The notes below the pieces were generated by a model. That model saw only the letters and a program-made list of their open reading frames with translations. It did no database searches and was not told the DNA's origin. From Allobrachymonas sp. (GTDB lineage: Bacteria > Pseudomonadota > Gammaproteobacteria > Burkholderiales > Burkholderiaceae_C), in contig JAUMWT010000007.1 of the NCBI GenBank assembly GCA_030529505.1, positions 33,228 through 97,227 of the forward strand: 64,000 nucleotides of DNA, in the 5' to 3' direction. The position numbers were made by a program, and so were the translations under genes. How positions within the stretch are numbered: position 1 is the stretch's first letter; each line of letters opens with the position of its first letter. Shown piece after piece: positions 19,597 to 31,490 of the stretch.

Positions 19597-19956
19597 ATGG
19601 ATCTGGCCGAATACCTTCCCGTGCTGCTCTTCATCCTCATCGGTGTGGTGATGGGGGTGGCGCCCTTGGTGCTGGGCTATTTCCTGGGGCCGCAAAAGCC
19701 CGACCCCGAAAAGAATTCGGCCTACGAATGCGGCTTTCCGGCCTTTGACGATGCGCGCATGCAATTCGACGTGCGCTATTACCTGGTGGCCATTCTGTTC
19801 ATTCTGTTTGATCTGGAAGTGGCCTTCCTCGTGCCCTGGGCCGTGGTGCTCAAGGAAATGGGGGGCGTGGCCTTCTGGTCAGGTATGATTTTCCTGCTCA
19901 TCCTCACGGTGGGCTTTGTGTACGAGTGGAAAAAAGGCGCGCTTGACTGGGAATGA
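19597..19956 (+). CDS. nuoA: NADH-quinone oxidoreductase subunit A
   Basis: Membrane subunit of respiratory complex I, next to the quinone/proton-coupling region. 119 residues with three TM helices (about 6-30, 60-82, 88-110). The conserved loop between TM1 and TM2 reads [20 protein letters not shown], with the Cys that accompanies the quinone-site loop in this subunit. The ATG at 19597 (MDLAEYLPV) matches the family start; the ATG at 19576 would add seven residues. First gene of nuoA-N. Confidence 0.95.
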   Translation: MDLAEYLPVLLFILIGVVMGVAPLVLGYFLGPQKPDPEKNSAYECGFPAFDDARMQFDVRYYLVAILFILFDLEVAFLVPWAVVLKEMGGVAFWSGMIFLLILTVGFVYEWKKGALDWE

Positions 19957-20022
19957 TCCCGACCATCAGGCGCAGCGCGCAGCCCTTGGCGGCTTGATGC
20001 GGGCTGATCAACGAGATAGCAC

Positions 20023-20505
20023 ATGTCGATAGAAGGCGTTTTCAAACAGGGATTCATCACCACCAGCTACGACGCCGTGGCCAATTGGGCCAATTCGGGG
20101 TCGCTTTGGCCCATGACCTTTGGCCTGGCCTGCTGCGCGGTGGAAATGATGCACGCCGCAGGCGCCCGCTACGACATTGCCCGCTTCGGCTCGGAAGTGT
20201 TCCGCGCCAGCCCGCGCCAATCGGATTTGATGATCGTGGCCGGCACCCTGTGCAACAAAATGGCCCCGGCCCTGCGCAAGGTGTACGACCAGATGGCCGA
20301 GCCGCGCTACGTGATCTCGATGGGCTCCTGCGCCAACGGCGGCGGCTATTACCACTACAGCTATTCCGTGGTGCGCGGTTGCGACCGCATCGTGCCTGTG
20401 GACGTGTACGTGCCCGGCTGCCCGCCCACGGCCGAGGCCCTGCTGTACGGCCTGTTGCAGCTCAAGCAAAAGATCCGCCGCACCACCACGATCGCGCGCC
20501 CGTAA
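20023..20505 (+). CDS. nuoB: NADH-quinone oxidoreductase subunit B
   Basis: Peripheral-arm subunit holding the terminal [4Fe-4S] cluster N2 that reduces quinone. 160 residues. Cluster ligands are the tandem Cys37-Cys38 in FGLACCAVE, Cys103 in GSCANGGG and Cys133 in VPGCPPTAE. An ACGAGATAGCAC leader supplies a modest ribosome-binding site. It lies 66 bp after nuoA, the widest gap in the first half of the operon. Confidence 0.97.
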   Translation: MSIEGVFKQGFITTSYDAVANWANSGSLWPMTFGLACCAVEMMHAAGARYDIARFGSEVFRASPRQSDLMIVAGTLCNKMAPALRKVYDQMAEPRYVISMGSCANGGGYYHYSYSVVRGCDRIVPVDVYVPGCPPTAEALLYGLLQLKQKIRRTTTIARP

Positions 20506-20532
20506 GCGTGTGAGCCGCACCGAAAGCCCAGA

Positions 20533-21141
20533 ATGACTGCGTTTGCGATTGATCCCTCCGTGATGCAAGCCCGTGTGCAAGAGGCGCTGGGCGATCGTCT
20601 GCGCGAGGCGCGGCTGGCGCTGGGCGAGCTCACCATCGTGGTGGATGCGGCCGACTATCTGGCCGCGGCCATTTTGCTGCGCGATGCGCCAGGCTGCGAA
20701 TTCAATCAGCTCATCGACTTGTGTGCTGTGGACTATTCGCAATACAAGGACGAGCCTTGGCCCGGGCCGCGCTTTTGCGTGGTGCTGCATCTGCTTTCCA
20801 CCACCTGCAACCAGCGCCTGCGCCTGAAGGTGTTTGCGCCAGATGACGAACAGCCCTGCGTGGCCTCGGTCTGCGAAGTGTGGAGCGCGGCCAACTGGTT
20901 CGAGCGCGAAGCCTTTGATCTGTTTGGCGTGGTGTTTGAGGGCCACCCCGATCTGCGCCGCATCCTGACCGATTACGGCTTTGTGGGCCACCCTTTCCGC
21001 AAGGATTTTCCGCTCACGGGCCATGTGGAAATGCATTACGACGCCGCGCAGCAGCGCGTGGTGTACCGGCCGGTGAGCATCGAGCCGCGCGAAATCACGC
21101 CGCGCATCGTGCGTGAACCGGGCTACGGAGGGCTGGGCTGA
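20533..21141 (+). CDS. nuoC: NADH-quinone oxidoreductase subunit C
   Basis: 30-kDa peripheral subunit without a cofactor, packing against NuoD and NuoB. 202 residues. The C-terminal signature is intact: [20 protein letters not shown] then [18 protein letters not shown]. NuoC and NuoD are separate genes here, not fused as in Escherichia coli. nuoD follows after 18 bp. Confidence 0.96.
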   Translation: MTAFAIDPSVMQARVQEALGDRLREARLALGELTIVVDAADYLAAAILLRDAPGCEFNQLIDLCAVDYSQYKDEPWPGPRFCVVLHLLSTTCNQRLRLKVFAPDDEQPCVASVCEVWSAANWFEREAFDLFGVVFEGHPDLRRILTDYGFVGHPFRKDFPLTGHVEMHYDAAQQRVVYRPVSIEPREITPRIVREPGYGGLG

Positions 21142-21159
21142 TGCCCGCAGCGTGCCGCC

Positions 21160-22413
21160 ATGCCTGAAATTCGCAACTACACCATCAACTTCGGCCCGCA
21201 GCACCCGGCGGCGCACGGCGTGCTGCGCCTCATCCTCGAGCTGGATGGCGAAGTCGTGCAGCATGCCGACCCGCACGTGGGCCTGCTGCACCGCGCCACC
21301 GAAAAACTGGCCGAGCACAAAACCTACATCCAGACCCTGCCCTATATGGACCGGCTGGATTACGTCTCGATGATGTGCAACGAGCACGCCTACTGCTTGG
21401 CCGTTGAAAAGCTGCTGGGGGTGGAGGTGCCGATTCGCGCGCAATACATCCGCGTGCTGTTTGCCGAAATCACGCGCATCCTCAACCACCTGATGTGGCT
21501 GGGCTCGCACGGCAACGATCTGGGCAGCACCACCATCCTGATCTACACCTTCCGCGAGCGCGAACTGCTCATGGACATGTACGAGGCGGTATCGGGCGCG
21601 CGCATGCACGCGGCCTACTTCCGCCCGGGCGGCGTGTATCGCGACCTGCCTGCGCGCATGCCCCAGTTCCAGCCCAACAAGCTGCGCACGCAGGCGCAAA
21701 CCGATGCGCTCAATGCCGATCGGCAAGGCTCGCTGCTCGATTTCATTGAGGCCTTTGTCAAAGACTTTCCGCAGCGGGTGGACGAATACGAAACCCTGCT
21801 CACCGACAACCGCATCTGGAAGCAGCGCACCGTGGGCATTGCCACCGTCAGCCCCGAGCGCGCGCTGAACCTGGGCTTTACCGGCCCCATGCTGCGCGGC
21901 AGCGGCGTGGCCTGGGATTTGCGCAAGCAGCAGCCCTACGATGTGTACGACCGGCTGGACTTCGACGTCCCCGTGGGCATCACGGGCGACACTTACGACC
22001 GCTACCTCGTGCGCGTGCAGGAAATGCGCGAATCCAACCGCATCATGCAACAGTGCGTGGACTGGCTGCGCGCCAACCCCGGCCCCGTGATCACCAACAA
22101 CTACAAGGTGGCCCCGCCGCCGCGCGAAGCGATGAAGACCGAGATGGAAGCCCTGATCCATCACTTCAAGCTGTTCTCCGAAGGCATGCACGTGCCCGAG
22201 GGTGAAGCCTACGCCGCGGTGGAGCACCCCAAGGGCGAGTTCGGCATCTACCTGGTCAGCGACGGCGCCAACAAGCCCTACCGCATGAAGATTCGCCCGC
22301 CGGGCTTTGTGCATCTGGCGGCCATGAACGAGCTCACGCGCGGGCACATGCTGGCCGATGCCGTGGCCGTGCTGGGCACGCTCGACATCGTGTTCGGGGA
22401 GGTGGATCGATGA
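21160..22413 (+). CDS. nuoD: NADH-quinone oxidoreductase subunit D
   Basis: 49-kDa subunit that forms the quinone-binding pocket with NuoB. 417 residues. Motifs include [20 protein letters not shown] (with the quinone-site His), [40 protein letters not shown] and the C-terminal DIVFGEVDR. Length is typical for the unfused protein. Its stop overlaps the nuoE start by four bases (ATGA). Confidence 0.97.
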   Translation: MPEIRNYTINFGPQHPAAHGVLRLILELDGEVVQHADPHVGLLHRATEKLAEHKTYIQTLPYMDRLDYVSMMCNEHAYCLAVEKLLGVEVPIRAQYIRVLFAEITRILNHLMWLGSHGNDLGSTTILIYTFRERELLMDMYEAVSGARMHAAYFRPGGVYRDLPARMPQFQPNKLRTQAQTDALNADRQGSLLDFIEAFVKDFPQRVDEYETLLTDNRIWKQRTVGIATVSPERALNLGFTGPMLRGSGVAWDLRKQQPYDVYDRLDFDVPVGITGDTYDRYLVRVQEMRESNRIMQQCVDWLRANPGPVITNNYKVAPPPREAMKTEMEALIHHFKLFSEGMHVPEGEAYAAVEHPKGEFGIYLVSDGANKPYRMKIRPPGFVHLAAMNELTRGHMLADAVAVLGTLDIVFGEVDR

Positions 22414-22913
22414 TGACATTCTCCGACGCGACCCGCGCCCGCTTCGACCGGGAAATTGCCAAATACCCGCCCGAGCGCAGGCAATCGGCCGTGCTGGCCT
22501 GCCTGGCCATCGTGCAGCAGGAGCAGGGCTACATCAGCGCCGAAAGCGAGCAGGCCGTGGCCGAATACCTGGGCATGCCCAGCATCGCCGTGCACGAGGT
22601 GGCCAGCTTCTACAGCATGTTCAATCTGCAGCCCACGGGCAAGTACAAGCTGACGCTGTGCACCAACCTTTCCTGCCAATTGCAGGGAGCCGGGCAGGCG
22701 CTCAAGGCACTGGAAGAAAAACTGGGCATCCAATTGGGCGAAACCACGGCCGACGGCCTGTTCACCCTGCAGCAGTGCGAATGCGTGGGGGCCTGTGCCG
22801 ACGCGCCGGTCATGCTGGTCAACGATCGCAGCATGTGCAGCCACATGTCGCCGCAGCGCATGCACGAATTGGTGGACGGCCTGCGCGCCGCTGCTGATGA
22901 GGAGGCCGCATGA
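22410..22913 (+). CDS. nuoE: NADH-quinone oxidoreductase subunit E
   Basis: 24-kDa subunit with the [2Fe-2S] cluster N1a, in the NADH-oxidising module with NuoF and NuoG. 167 residues. Cluster ligands are in [11 protein letters not shown] and in [17 protein letters not shown]. Upstream helices include [18 protein letters not shown] and [10 protein letters not shown]. Start at 22410 or 22413. The stop overlaps the nuoF ATG by four bases. Confidence 0.96.
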   Translation: MMTFSDATRARFDREIAKYPPERRQSAVLACLAIVQQEQGYISAESEQAVAEYLGMPSIAVHEVASFYSMFNLQPTGKYKLTLCTNLSCQLQGAGQALKALEEKLGIQLGETTADGLFTLQQCECVGACADAPVMLVNDRSMCSHMSPQRMHELVDGLRAAADEEAA

Positions 22914-24280
22914 GCGCCGTGGCTGAGGTTTTGGCGCGCTTTGCCACCGATGGCGGCATCAGTTGCCTGCACGATCGCCACATCAACCCGCTGATCTATG
23001 CGGGCCTGAACGGCCGCAACTGGGGCCTGGCCGATTACGAGCGGCGCGACGGCTACGCCGCCCTGCGCAAGGTGCTGGGGGCCGACGGCCAGGGCGGCAT
23101 GACGCAGGAAGACGTCATCACCGAACTCAAGCGCTCGGCTCTGCGCGGGCGCGGTGGCGCGGGCTTTCCCACCGGCTTGAAGTGGAGTTTCATGCCGCGC
23201 CAGTTTCCGGGGCAGAAATACCTGATCTGCAATTCGGATGAAGGCGAGCCGGGCACTTTCAAGGACCGCGACATCCTGCAATACAACCCCCACGCCGTGA
23301 TCGAGGGCATGCTGATCGCCGCCTACGTCATGGGGGCAGCGCAGGGCTACAACTACATCCACGGCGAGATCTTTCAGGTGTACGAGCGCTTCGAGGCCGC
23401 CATCGAGCAAGCCCGTGCGGCGGGCTATCTGGGCCGGAACATTCTGGGCAGCGGTTTCAGCTTCGACCTGCATGCGCACCACGGTTTTGGCGGTTACATC
23501 TGCGGCGAAGAATCGGCCCTGATCGAATCGATGGAAGGCAAGAAAGGCCAGCCGCGCTTCAAGCCGCCATTTCCGGCCAGCTACGGCTTGTACGGCCAGC
23601 CCAGCAACGTCAACAACACCGAAACCTATGCCTCGGTGCCGTGGATCATTCGCCACGGTGGGCAGGCCTACCTGGAAGTGGGCAAACCCAACAACGGTGG
23701 CACCAAAATCTTTTCGGTCTCGGGCGATGTGAATCGGCCCGGCAATTACGAAGTGCCTATGGGTACGCCCTTTGCCACCTTGCTGGAGCTGGCTGGCGGC
23801 GTGCGCGAAGGGCGCATGCTCAAGGCGGTGATTCCAGGTGGCGTGTCTTCACCCGTGCTGCCGGCAGCCACCATGCTGGCCTGCACCATGGATTACGAAT
23901 CCATCGGCAAGGCCGGTTCCATGCTCGGTTCGGGCGCCGTCATCGTGCTGGACGACAGCCGCTGCATGGTGCAGGTGCTGCGCCGCCTGAGCTATTTTTT
24001 CATGCACGAATCCTGCGGCCAATGCACACCCTGCCGCGAAGGCGCGGGCTGGCTCTGGCGCGTGGTCGATCGCATCGAACGTGGCCAGGGTAAGGCGTCT
24101 GATCTGGATCTGCTGGACTCCGTGGCGGGCAATATCCTGGGGCGCACCATCTGTGCCCTGGGCGATGCGGCGGCCATGCCGGTGCAGGGCATGCTCAAGC
24201 ATTTTCGCGAAGAGTTTGTGCATCACATCGAACATGGGCGCTGTGCGGTGCCCGTGGCAGCTGACGAGGCCTTGAGATGA
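22910..24280 (+). CDS. nuoF: NADH-quinone oxidoreductase subunit F
   Basis: NADH-binding flavoprotein (FMN plus [4Fe-4S] N3), the electron entry point of complex I. 456 residues. The NADH/FMN site is [17 protein letters not shown] followed by [14 protein letters not shown]. Other motifs are GAGAYICGEE-like [16 protein letters not shown] and the cluster motif [12 protein letters not shown]. Four-base overlaps with both neighbours point to translational coupling. Confidence 0.97.
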   Translation: MSAVAEVLARFATDGGISCLHDRHINPLIYAGLNGRNWGLADYERRDGYAALRKVLGADGQGGMTQEDVITELKRSALRGRGGAGFPTGLKWSFMPRQFPGQKYLICNSDEGEPGTFKDRDILQYNPHAVIEGMLIAAYVMGAAQGYNYIHGEIFQVYERFEAAIEQARAAGYLGRNILGSGFSFDLHAHHGFGGYICGEESALIESMEGKKGQPRFKPPFPASYGLYGQPSNVNNTETYASVPWIIRHGGQAYLEVGKPNNGGTKIFSVSGDVNRPGNYEVPMGTPFATLLELAGGVREGRMLKAVIPGGVSSPVLPAATMLACTMDYESIGKAGSMLGSGAVIVLDDSRCMVQVLRRLSYFFMHESCGQCTPCREGAGWLWRVVDRIERGQGKASDLDLLDSVAGNILGRTICALGDAAAMPVQGMLKHFREEFVHHIEHGRCAVPVAADEALR

Positions 24281-26586
24281 TTGAGCTCAATATCGACGGC
24301 CAAAAAGTGCAGGTGCCCGAAGGCAGCATGGTGATTCATGCGGCCGAGCAGGCGGGCATTTTCATTCCGCATTTCTGCTACCACAAGAAACTTTCCATCG
24401 CGGCCAACTGCCGCATGTGCTTGGTGGACGTTGAAAAACAGGCCGACCCGGTACCCGCCTGCGCCACCCCTGTGGTCGATGGCATGGTGGTGCGCACCAA
24501 GAGCGTGAAAACGGTCGAGGCGCAAAAGGGCGTGATGGAGTTTCTGCTCATCAACCACCCGCTGGACTGCCCCATTTGCGACAAGGGCGGCGAGTGCTTG
24601 TTGCAAGACCTGGCCGTGGGCTATGGCCAGAACGGCTCGCGCTACGAAGAAGAAAAGCGCGTGTTCACGCCCAAAGACGTGGGGCCGCTCATCTGCATGA
24701 AGGAGATGAACCGCTGCATCCAGTGCACGCGCTGCGTGCGCTTCGGCCAGGAAATTGCCGGCCAGATGGAGCTGGGCATGACGCACCGCGGCGAGCACAG
24801 CGAGATCGAAGCCTTCATCGGCGCGTCCATCGATTCCGAACTCTCGGGCAATATGATCGACATCTGCCCGGTGGGTGCGCTCACCAGCAAGCCCTTCCGC
24901 TACGCGGCGCGTACCTGGGAACTGTCACGGCGCAAAAGCATCAGTCCGCACGATTCCACCGGCGCGAACCTGATCGTGCAGGTCAAAAACAATCGCGTGT
25001 TGCGCGTGGTGCCGCTCGAAAACGAAGCGGTGAACGAATGCTGGATCGCCGATCGCGACCGCTTCAGCTACGAAGCGCTTAACAGTCCTGATCGCCTCAC
25101 CCAGCCCATGATCAAGCAAGACGGGCGCTGGTTGGAGGTGGATTGGCAAACGGCGCTGGAATATGCCGCCAGCGGCTTGCGCGACATCGCCGAGAAACAA
25201 GGCGCAGCCAGCGTGGGCCTGCTGGCCAGCCCGCACAGCACGGTCGAAGAGCTGTGGCTGGCCAAGCAATTGGTGCAGGCACTGGGCAGCAACAACATCG
25301 ATTACCGCTTGCGCCATGCCGAGTTTGCCGCACCCCAGCCCCAAGCGCGCTGGCTGGGTTTGCCCATTGCCGAACTGTCCCTGCTTGATCGGGCGCTGGT
25401 GATTGGCAGCGATCTGCGCAAAGACCACCCCCTGTTTGCCCAGCGCATCCGCCAGGCTGTGCGCCAAGGCGGCGCGCAGGTGTGCGCACTCACCGATGTC
25501 GCACCCGGCTGGGCCATGCCGCTGCATGCCGTGCTGCAAGCCGATGCGCTGGATTGGACACAGGCGCTGGCCGCCATTGCCGCAGCCGTGGCGGCCGAAA
25601 AAGGCGTGCCGCTGCCTGTGCTTGAAGCGGAGCCGGGCGGTGATGCCAACGCATCTGCCAACGGTTGGGCGCAGCCCAATGCACAGGCGCAAGCCATTGC
25701 GCACGCCCTGCTCACGGGCCGCAAGGCTGCCATTCTGCTGGGCAATGCCGCTGCGCACCACCCGCAGGCCAGCAGCCTGCTGGCGTGGGCACAGTGGATG
25801 GCCGAGCAAACCGGCGCGCGTTTTGGCTACTTGACCGAAGCCGCCAACACCGTGGGCGCGCAGTGCTTAGGCGCCGTGCCGCAGGCTGGCGGCCTGAATG
25901 CCCGCCAGATGGTGCAGGGCACGCTCAAGGCCGCGGTGCTGTTGCAGGTGGAGCCGCAGTGGGATTGCGCCACGGGCGCTGCGGCCGAGCAGGGGTTGCT
26001 GTCAGCCCAAACCGTGATCACGCTCAGCCCCTTCAAAACCAATCTGGAAATCAGCGACGTGCTGCTGCCCATCAGCCCGTTCAGCGAAACCTCGGGCAGC
26101 TTCGTCAATGCCGAAGGGCGCTTGCAGAGCTTTCACGCCGTGGTCAAGCCGTTGGGCGAAACGCGCCCCGCGTGGAAAGTGCTGTGCGCGCTGGCGCGCA
26201 TGCTGGATGCGCCCAATCTGGACTTTGACAGTTCGCAGCAGGTGCTGGCGCGTGCGCTGCCCGGCGTGCTGCACGGCCAGTTCGTGCCGGCCGATCGGCT
26301 GGACAATCGCACCGACGCCGCCATGCGCGTGGGGCGGGCGGCCGAGCGCCCGGTTAGCGCCAGCATTTATCAGTTGGATGCTTTGGTGCGGCGCGCGCCG
26401 GCCTTGCAAGCCACGGCCGATGGCCAGGCGGGGCGGGCCGCTGCGGGGCTGGGTGCGTTTGAAGCGCCGGCAGCCGAGCCAGCAGAGACAAACGCGCCGG
26501 CCGGGCAAGCGGCCTATGCGGCACAAGCCCTTTCGATTCGGGCGGTCGCACAAAGCACGCAAAGCACACAAGGGGGCCAGGCATGA
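24277..26586 (+). CDS. nuoG: NADH-quinone oxidoreductase subunit G
   Basis: 75-kDa subunit carrying several Fe-S clusters. 769 residues. The N-terminal [2Fe-2S] domain has [20 protein letters not shown]. Then come [18 protein letters not shown] and [16 protein letters not shown], the 4Fe-4S ligands, then a molybdopterin-oxidoreductase-like domain without cofactor ([20 protein letters not shown] onward). The last 75 residues are Ala/Gln/Ser-rich and low in complexity. The stop overlaps nuoH by four bases. Confidence 0.95.
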   Translation: MIELNIDGQKVQVPEGSMVIHAAEQAGIFIPHFCYHKKLSIAANCRMCLVDVEKQADPVPACATPVVDGMVVRTKSVKTVEAQKGVMEFLLINHPLDCPICDKGGECLLQDLAVGYGQNGSRYEEEKRVFTPKDVGPLICMKEMNRCIQCTRCVRFGQEIAGQMELGMTHRGEHSEIEAFIGASIDSELSGNMIDICPVGALTSKPFRYAARTWELSRRKSISPHDSTGANLIVQVKNNRVLRVVPLENEAVNECWIADRDRFSYEALNSPDRLTQPMIKQDGRWLEVDWQTALEYAASGLRDIAEKQGAASVGLLASPHSTVEELWLAKQLVQALGSNNIDYRLRHAEFAAPQPQARWLGLPIAELSLLDRALVIGSDLRKDHPLFAQRIRQAVRQGGAQVCALTDVAPGWAMPLHAVLQADALDWTQALAAIAAAVAAEKGVPLPVLEAEPGGDANASANGWAQPNAQAQAIAHALLTGRKAAILLGNAAAHHPQASSLLAWAQWMAEQTGARFGYLTEAANTVGAQCLGAVPQAGGLNARQMVQGTLKAAVLLQVEPQWDCATGAAAEQGLLSAQTVITLSPFKTNLEISDVLLPISPFSETSGSFVNAEGRLQSFHAVVKPLGETRPAWKVLCALARMLDAPNLDFDSSQQVLARALPGVLHGQFVPADRLDNRTDAAMRVGRAAERPVSASIYQLDALVRRAPALQATADGQAGRAAAGLGAFEAPAAEPAETNAPAGQAAYAAQALSIRAVAQSTQSTQGGQA

Positions 26587-27716
26587 AGCAGTGGCTCTAC
26601 ACCTTCGGGCGCGATGGCTGCACGCACTTCGGCCTGGATTGGTGCCTGGCCGATTGGTGGCAGGCCCATGTGTGGCCCGTGGTCTGGATCTTGCTGGGCA
26701 TTGGCCTGGTGGTGGCGCCGCTGTTGGCGGTTGTGGCGTTCATGACGTATTGGGAGCGTCGCCTCATCGCCTTCATGCAAGTGCGCCTGGGGCCTAACCG
26801 GCTGGGGCCGCTGGGCCTGCTGCAACCCGTGGCCGATATCGTCAAGCTGCTGCTCAAGGAGATCATCCGGCCCGACCGATCCGACAAATTCCTGTACTAC
26901 CTCGGCCCCATCATGACCATCATGCCCGCCATGGCGGCGTGGGCAGTGGTGCCCTTTGGGCCCGAGCTGGTGCTGGCCAACATCAATGCGGGCCTGCTGT
27001 ATCTGTTCGCCATCACGGCGCTGGAGGTGTACGGCGTCATCATGGCGGGTTGGGCATCCAACTCCAAATACCCCTTGCTGGGCGCCATGCGGGCGTCGGC
27101 GCAGATGCTGTCTTACGAAATCGCCATGGGCATTTGCATTCTGGTGGTGCTGATGGTATCGGGCAGCCTCAATCTGGGCGTGATCGTGCAGGGGCAAATG
27201 CAGGGCTGGTTTGCCAGCCGTGGGCTGAACTTCCTGTCGTGGAACTGGCTGCCGCTGCTGCCCATCTTCGTGGTCTATGTGATTTCGGCCGTGGCCGAAA
27301 CCAACCGCCACCCCTTCGACGTGGTCGAGGGCGAGGCCGAAATCGTGGCCGGCCACATGGTGGAATATTCGGGCATGGGCTTTGCCCTGTTCTTTCTGGC
27401 CGAGTACGCCAATATGGTGCTGTTCTCGGTCATGGCCAGCCTGCTGTTCCTGGGCGGCTGGGCCGCGCCCCTGGGTTTTGAGCACCTCAGCTTCCTGCCG
27501 CAATGGCTCACGGGTCTCATGAACACGGGCTGGATTTGGCTCGGCCTGAAAACCTTTGTGCTGCTGAGCGTTTTTGTCTGGATTCGCGGCACCTTCCCGC
27601 GCTTCCGTTACGACCAGATCATGCGTCTGGGCTGGAAGATTTTCATTCCGGTCACCCTGATCTGGCTGGTGGTGATTGGCGCATGGATGCAAACTCCCTG
27701 GAGTATCTGGAAGTGA
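26583..27716 (+). CDS. nuoH: NADH-quinone oxidoreductase subunit H
   Basis: Membrane subunit joining the peripheral and membrane arms and forming part of the quinone chamber. 377 residues, eight or so TM helices. Conserved pieces include [59 protein letters not shown] and [18 protein letters not shown]. The N-terminus is about 30 residues longer than usual before the first TM. The stop overlaps a GTG start of nuoI by four bases. Confidence 0.96.
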   Translation: MKQWLYTFGRDGCTHFGLDWCLADWWQAHVWPVVWILLGIGLVVAPLLAVVAFMTYWERRLIAFMQVRLGPNRLGPLGLLQPVADIVKLLLKEIIRPDRSDKFLYYLGPIMTIMPAMAAWAVVPFGPELVLANINAGLLYLFAITALEVYGVIMAGWASNSKYPLLGAMRASAQMLSYEIAMGICILVVLMVSGSLNLGVIVQGQMQGWFASRGLNFLSWNWLPLLPIFVVYVISAVAETNRHPFDVVEGEAEIVAGHMVEYSGMGFALFFLAEYANMVLFSVMASLLFLGGWAAPLGFEHLSFLPQWLTGLMNTGWIWLGLKTFVLLSVFVWIRGTFPRFRYDQIMRLGWKIFIPVTLIWLVVIGAWMQTPWSIWK

Positions 27717-28291
27717 GCAAGCAACCCGATACCCCCACAACGGCAACCCCCGCAGCTTCGGCCACGCCCGTGCTGTTCGTGCCCGATGCGCAGCAGGCGC
27801 GGGCGTTTTCGCTGCGCGATTTCGTCAAGAGCTTTGCCTTGTGGGAGTTGTTCAAGGGCATGTGGCTGACCGGGCGCTACACCTTCAAGCGCAAGTTCAC
27901 GCTGCAATACCCCGAAGAAAAAACGCCGCTGAGCCCGCGCTTCAGGGGGCTGCACGCCCTCATGCGTTACGACAATGGCGAGGAACGCTGCATCGCCTGC
28001 AAGCTGTGCGAGGCGGTGTGCCCGGCGCAGGCCATCCTCATCGAATCGGCCGAAGACGCGCAGGGCAAGCGTTGCACCACGCGCTACGACATCGACCTGA
28101 CCAAATGCATCTACTGCGGCTTTTGCGAAGAAAGCTGCCCGGTCGATTCGATTGTTGAAACGCCGATCTTCGAGTACTGCGGCGAGGAGCGTGGCGACCT
28201 CTACTTCACCAAAGACATGCTGCTGGCCGTGGGCGAGCGCTACAAGGCGCAGATCGATGCGGCCAAAGCGGCCGATGCGCCTTACCGCTAG
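27713..28291 (+). CDS. nuoI: NADH-quinone oxidoreductase subunit I
   Basis: Peripheral subunit with two [4Fe-4S] clusters (N6a, N6b) feeding N2. Ligand motifs are [12 protein letters not shown] and [13 protein letters not shown] choose the GTG at 27713 because it makes the same 4-base overlap (GTGA) with the previous stop as other junctions of the operon. This gives 192 residues with a roughly 25-residue Thr/Ala/Pro-rich leader before [19 protein letters not shown]. An ATG at 27683 is in frame but overlaps nuoH by 34 bases. Confidence 0.93.
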   Translation: MSKQPDTPTTATPAASATPVLFVPDAQQARAFSLRDFVKSFALWELFKGMWLTGRYTFKRKFTLQYPEEKTPLSPRFRGLHALMRYDNGEERCIACKLCEAVCPAQAILIESAEDAQGKRCTTRYDIDLTKCIYCGFCEESCPVDSIVETPIFEYCGEERGDLYFTKDMLLAVGERYKAQIDAAKAADAPYR

Positions 28292-28307
28292 AACAGGGGC
28301 TGCCTTC

Positions 28308-28982
28308 ATGATGAACACCATTCAGACCATTCTGTTCTACGTGTTTGCCGCGGTGCTGCTGCTGGCCTCGTTTCGCGTGATCACCTCGCGCAACCCGGTG
28401 CACGCGGCCATGTATCTGGTGCTGGCTTTTTTTCAGGCCGCGGCCATCTGGCTGCTGATTCAGGCCGAATTTCTGGCGCTGACGCTGGTGCTGGTCTATG
28501 TGGGCGCCGTGATGGTGCTTTTCCTGTTCGTGCTGATGATGATTCCGTTCGATGCCGAGACCATGCGCAAAGGCTTCTGGAAGCACTTTCCGCTGGCGGC
28601 GGCCATTGGCCTGGCTTTTGTGGTCGAGCTGGGCGCGGTGTTCATGAGCAACTACCACAAGGTGGTGCAAGCCAAGCCGCCTGTGGGGGCTGATGGGCAG
28701 TTGTTGCCCGCCACCGTGGGCAACACGCAGGCGCTGGGGCAGCTGCTGTATTCGCAGTATCTGTATCCCGTGGAGATTGCCGCCGTGTTGCTGCTGCTGG
28801 CCATCATCGCGGCCATCGCGCTGACCCTGCGCAGCCGCAAAGACAGCCGCTACCAATCGCCGCATTGGCAGGTCAACGTCAAGGCGGCTGATCGCATGCG
28901 CGTGGTGAAGCTGGAGCCTACCCGCGCCGCACCAGCTGCTGTGCCTGAAGAGGCCGCTACCGGGCAGGAGAACGCATCATGA
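28308..28982 (+). CDS. nuoJ: NADH-quinone oxidoreductase subunit J
   Basis: Membrane subunit with five TM helices. 224 residues starting [20 protein letters not shown]. Conserved [17 protein letters not shown] and [18 protein letters not shown] hold the TM3 pi-bulge region used in proton coupling. The last 50 residues are hydrophilic and Ala-rich. The start may be 28308 or 28311. The stop overlaps nuoK by four bases. Confidence 0.95.
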   Translation: MMNTIQTILFYVFAAVLLLASFRVITSRNPVHAAMYLVLAFFQAAAIWLLIQAEFLALTLVLVYVGAVMVLFLFVLMMIPFDAETMRKGFWKHFPLAAAIGLAFVVELGAVFMSNYHKVVQAKPPVGADGQLLPATVGNTQALGQLLYSQYLYPVEIAAVLLLLAIIAAIALTLRSRKDSRYQSPHWQVNVKAADRMRVVKLEPTRAAPAAVPEEAATGQENAS

Positions 28983-29287
28983 GTTTGACGCTGGGCCACT
29001 TCCTGACGCTGGGCGGCATGCTGTTTGCGCTGTCGATCGTGGGTATCTTCCTCAACCGACGCAACCTGGTCGTGCTGCTCATGGCCATCGAGCTGATGCT
29101 GCTGGCCGTGAGCATGAACTTTGTGGCCTTTGCCCATTACCTGGGCGATCTGCACGGGCAGGTGTTCGTGTTCTTCATTCTGACTGTGGCGGCGTCCGAA
29201 TCGGCCATCGGCCTGGCCATTCTCGTGCTGCTCTTCCGCAGCCAGGGCAGCGCGCGGGCGGATGCCATGGGCGAATTGCGGGGGTGA
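28979..29287 (+). CDS. nuoK: NADH-quinone oxidoreductase subunit K
   Basis: Small membrane subunit, 102 residues, three TM helices. The two buried glutamates of the proton path are visible in [13 protein letters not shown] and [18 protein letters not shown] overlap with nuoJ. Confidence 0.96.
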   Translation: MSLTLGHFLTLGGMLFALSIVGIFLNRRNLVVLLMAIELMLLAVSMNFVAFAHYLGDLHGQVFVFFILTVAASESAIGLAILVLLFRSQGSARADAMGELRG

Positions 29288-31476
29288 TGACGATGGCGCC
29301 AACCCTTTCTCTTTCCGTCTTGCTCACCATCGTGCTGGCGCCACTGGCCGCAGCGGCCACCGTGGGCATTTTCGGCACGGCCGCCGGTGGCCGCCTGCTG
29401 AGCAACAAGGCCGCGCACAGCATCACCAGCGCCTGCGTGGCCTTGGCCTGTGCGCTTTCGTTCTGGGTGCTGTGGCAGGTGGTGCAGGGCGCGCGCTTCA
29501 ACCAAACGGTTTATGAATGGATGCGCGTGGGCGATCTGCGCATGGAAATCGGCTTCATGATCGACGGCATGACGGCCATGATGATGTGCGTGGTGACTTT
29601 CGTTTCGCTCATGGTGCACATCTATTCCACGGGCTATATGCACGGCGATGCGAGCTACAACCGCTTCTTTGCCTACATCTCGCTCTTTACCTTTGCCATG
29701 CTCATTCTGGTGATGAGCAATAACCTCTTCCAGCTCTTCGTGGGTTGGGAAGGGGTGGGCGTGGCCTCTTTCCTGCTGATCGGCTTCTGGTTCGACAACC
29801 CGGGCGCCATCTTCGCCAACAAGAAAGCCTTTTTGCTCAATCGTGTGGCGGATTTGGGCTTCATTTTGGGCATTGGCTTGGTGTTTGCCTATACGGGTAC
29901 GCTCAATTACACCGAAATCTTCGCGCGGCTGGATGCCTTTACGGGCGCGGTGATGCCGGGCCTGGGCTGGTCGATCGTGACCGTTGCGGCCATTTGCCTT
30001 TTCGTCGGCGCGATGGGCAAATCGGCCCAGGTGCCGCTGCACGTGTGGCTGCCCGATTCGATGTTTGGCCCTACGCCCAGTTCGGCGCTGATTCACGCGG
30101 CCACCATGGTGACGGCGGGCATTTTCATGGTGTCGCGCATGTCGCCCCTGTTCGAGCTGAGCGATGTGGCGCTCAACGTCATCCTCACCATCGGCGCGGC
30201 CACGGCCTTCCTGATGGGGCTGATGGGTCTGATCCAGCACGACATCAAGCGCGTGGTGGCCTATTCCACGCTCTCTCAATTGGGCTACATGATCATGGGG
30301 TTGGGGGCTTCGGCCTATCCCATGTCGCTGTTCCACCTGTTCACCCACGCTTTTTTCAAGGCGCTGCTCTTCCTGTCGGCGGGCTCGGTCATCATGGCCA
30401 TGCACCACAACCAGGACATGCGCTACATGGGCGGCCTGCGCAAATACATGCCGATTACCCATTTCGCCTCGCTGGCGGGCACGCTGGCGCTGATCGGCAT
30501 GCCGTTCTTCTCAGGCTTCTATTCCAAAGATGGCCTCATTCTGGCGCTGCATGCCAGCCCGCAGCCCATGGCCAAGCTGGCTTTTTGGGCCGCGCTCTTG
30601 AGCGTGGTCACCACCGCCTTTTACAGCATGCGCGTGTACTTTCTGGTGTTCTGGGGGCGCGAGCGTTATGACGAAAACCCCGATGCCCATCACCACAGCG
30701 GGCATGACGATCATCACGACCACCACGGCGATGGCAAGCCGCACGAATCGCCCTGGATGGTGACGCTGCCGCTGGTGCTGCTGGCGATTCCTTCAGTGGC
30801 GATTGGTTTTGTCACCATGCAGCCGATGGTGTTTGGTGATTTCCTGAAAGACGCCATCCATATCGACGCAGCCCGCCACCCGGCCATGCAGACCGTGGCG
30901 CAAGATTTTCACGGTGCGCTGGGCATGACCTGGCACGGCTTCGTCACCGCGCCGTTCTGGCTCATGCTGGCCGGCGTGGTGGCCGCGGCTGTGCTCTACC
31001 TGGGGCGCAACAACTGGGCCGCGCGCCTGCGCCAGATCTTTGCGCCGCTGGTGCGCGTGCTCGAGAACAAGTATTACCTCGACTGGTTCTATGCCGACGT
31101 GCTGGCGCGCAACGCCTGCCGCCTGGGCGAGGCGCTTTGGCAATATGTCGATAACGCCTGGATGTGGTTTCTGGACCAGGGCATCACGCGCGCCCTGCGT
31201 CATCTGGGCGAAGCGTTGTACCTGCTGGTGGAGCGCCTTTTCGTCTGGCTGGTGGACGATGTGCTGAGCGGCGCAGCGCGCTTTCTGGGCTACTGGCTGT
31301 GGAAGGGTGGCGACCAGGGCATCATCGAAGCGCGCTTCGTCAATGCCTCGTGGCAAACGGTGGGTGCCTGGGCGGCACGCGTGCGCCGCATCCAAACCGG
31401 CTACCTTTATCACTATGCCCTGTTCATGATTCTGGGGCTGCTGGCCCTGCTGACCTGGGCCGTCTGGATCATCTAG
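29287..31476 (+). CDS. nuoL: NADH-quinone oxidoreductase subunit L
   Basis: Antiporter-like proton-pumping subunit at the distal end of the membrane arm, with the long lateral helix. 729 residues from ATG 29287 (TGATG junction). A GTG at 29284 (GTGA overlap) and an ATG at 29293 are alternatives. Signatures are FVGWEGVGVASFLLIGFWF, GKSAQVPLHVWLPDSM, PTPSSALIHAATMVTAG and HDIKRVVAYSTLSQLGYM. A His-rich loop (HHHSGHDDHHDHHGDGKPH, about 467-485) lies between late TM helices. Confidence 0.96.
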   Translation: MTMAPTLSLSVLLTIVLAPLAAAATVGIFGTAAGGRLLSNKAAHSITSACVALACALSFWVLWQVVQGARFNQTVYEWMRVGDLRMEIGFMIDGMTAMMMCVVTFVSLMVHIYSTGYMHGDASYNRFFAYISLFTFAMLILVMSNNLFQLFVGWEGVGVASFLLIGFWFDNPGAIFANKKAFLLNRVADLGFILGIGLVFAYTGTLNYTEIFARLDAFTGAVMPGLGWSIVTVAAICLFVGAMGKSAQVPLHVWLPDSMFGPTPSSALIHAATMVTAGIFMVSRMSPLFELSDVALNVILTIGAATAFLMGLMGLIQHDIKRVVAYSTLSQLGYMIMGLGASAYPMSLFHLFTHAFFKALLFLSAGSVIMAMHHNQDMRYMGGLRKYMPITHFASLAGTLALIGMPFFSGFYSKDGLILALHASPQPMAKLAFWAALLSVVTTAFYSMRVYFLVFWGRERYDENPDAHHHSGHDDHHDHHGDGKPHESPWMVTLPLVLLAIPSVAIGFVTMQPMVFGDFLKDAIHIDAARHPAMQTVAQDFHGALGMTWHGFVTAPFWLMLAGVVAAAVLYLGRNNWAARLRQIFAPLVRVLENKYYLDWFYADVLARNACRLGEALWQYVDNAWMWFLDQGITRALRHLGEALYLLVERLFVWLVDDVLSGAARFLGYWLWKGGDQGIIEARFVNASWQTVGAWAARVRRIQTGYLYHYALFMILGLLALLTWAVWII

Positions 31477-31490
31477 GAGAAACGAGAAAA

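Noticed and set aside
20008-22419. 803-residue minus-strand open frame opposite nuoB-nuoD
   Set aside because: Shadow of three well-supported nuo genes; no domain and no ribosome-binding site.
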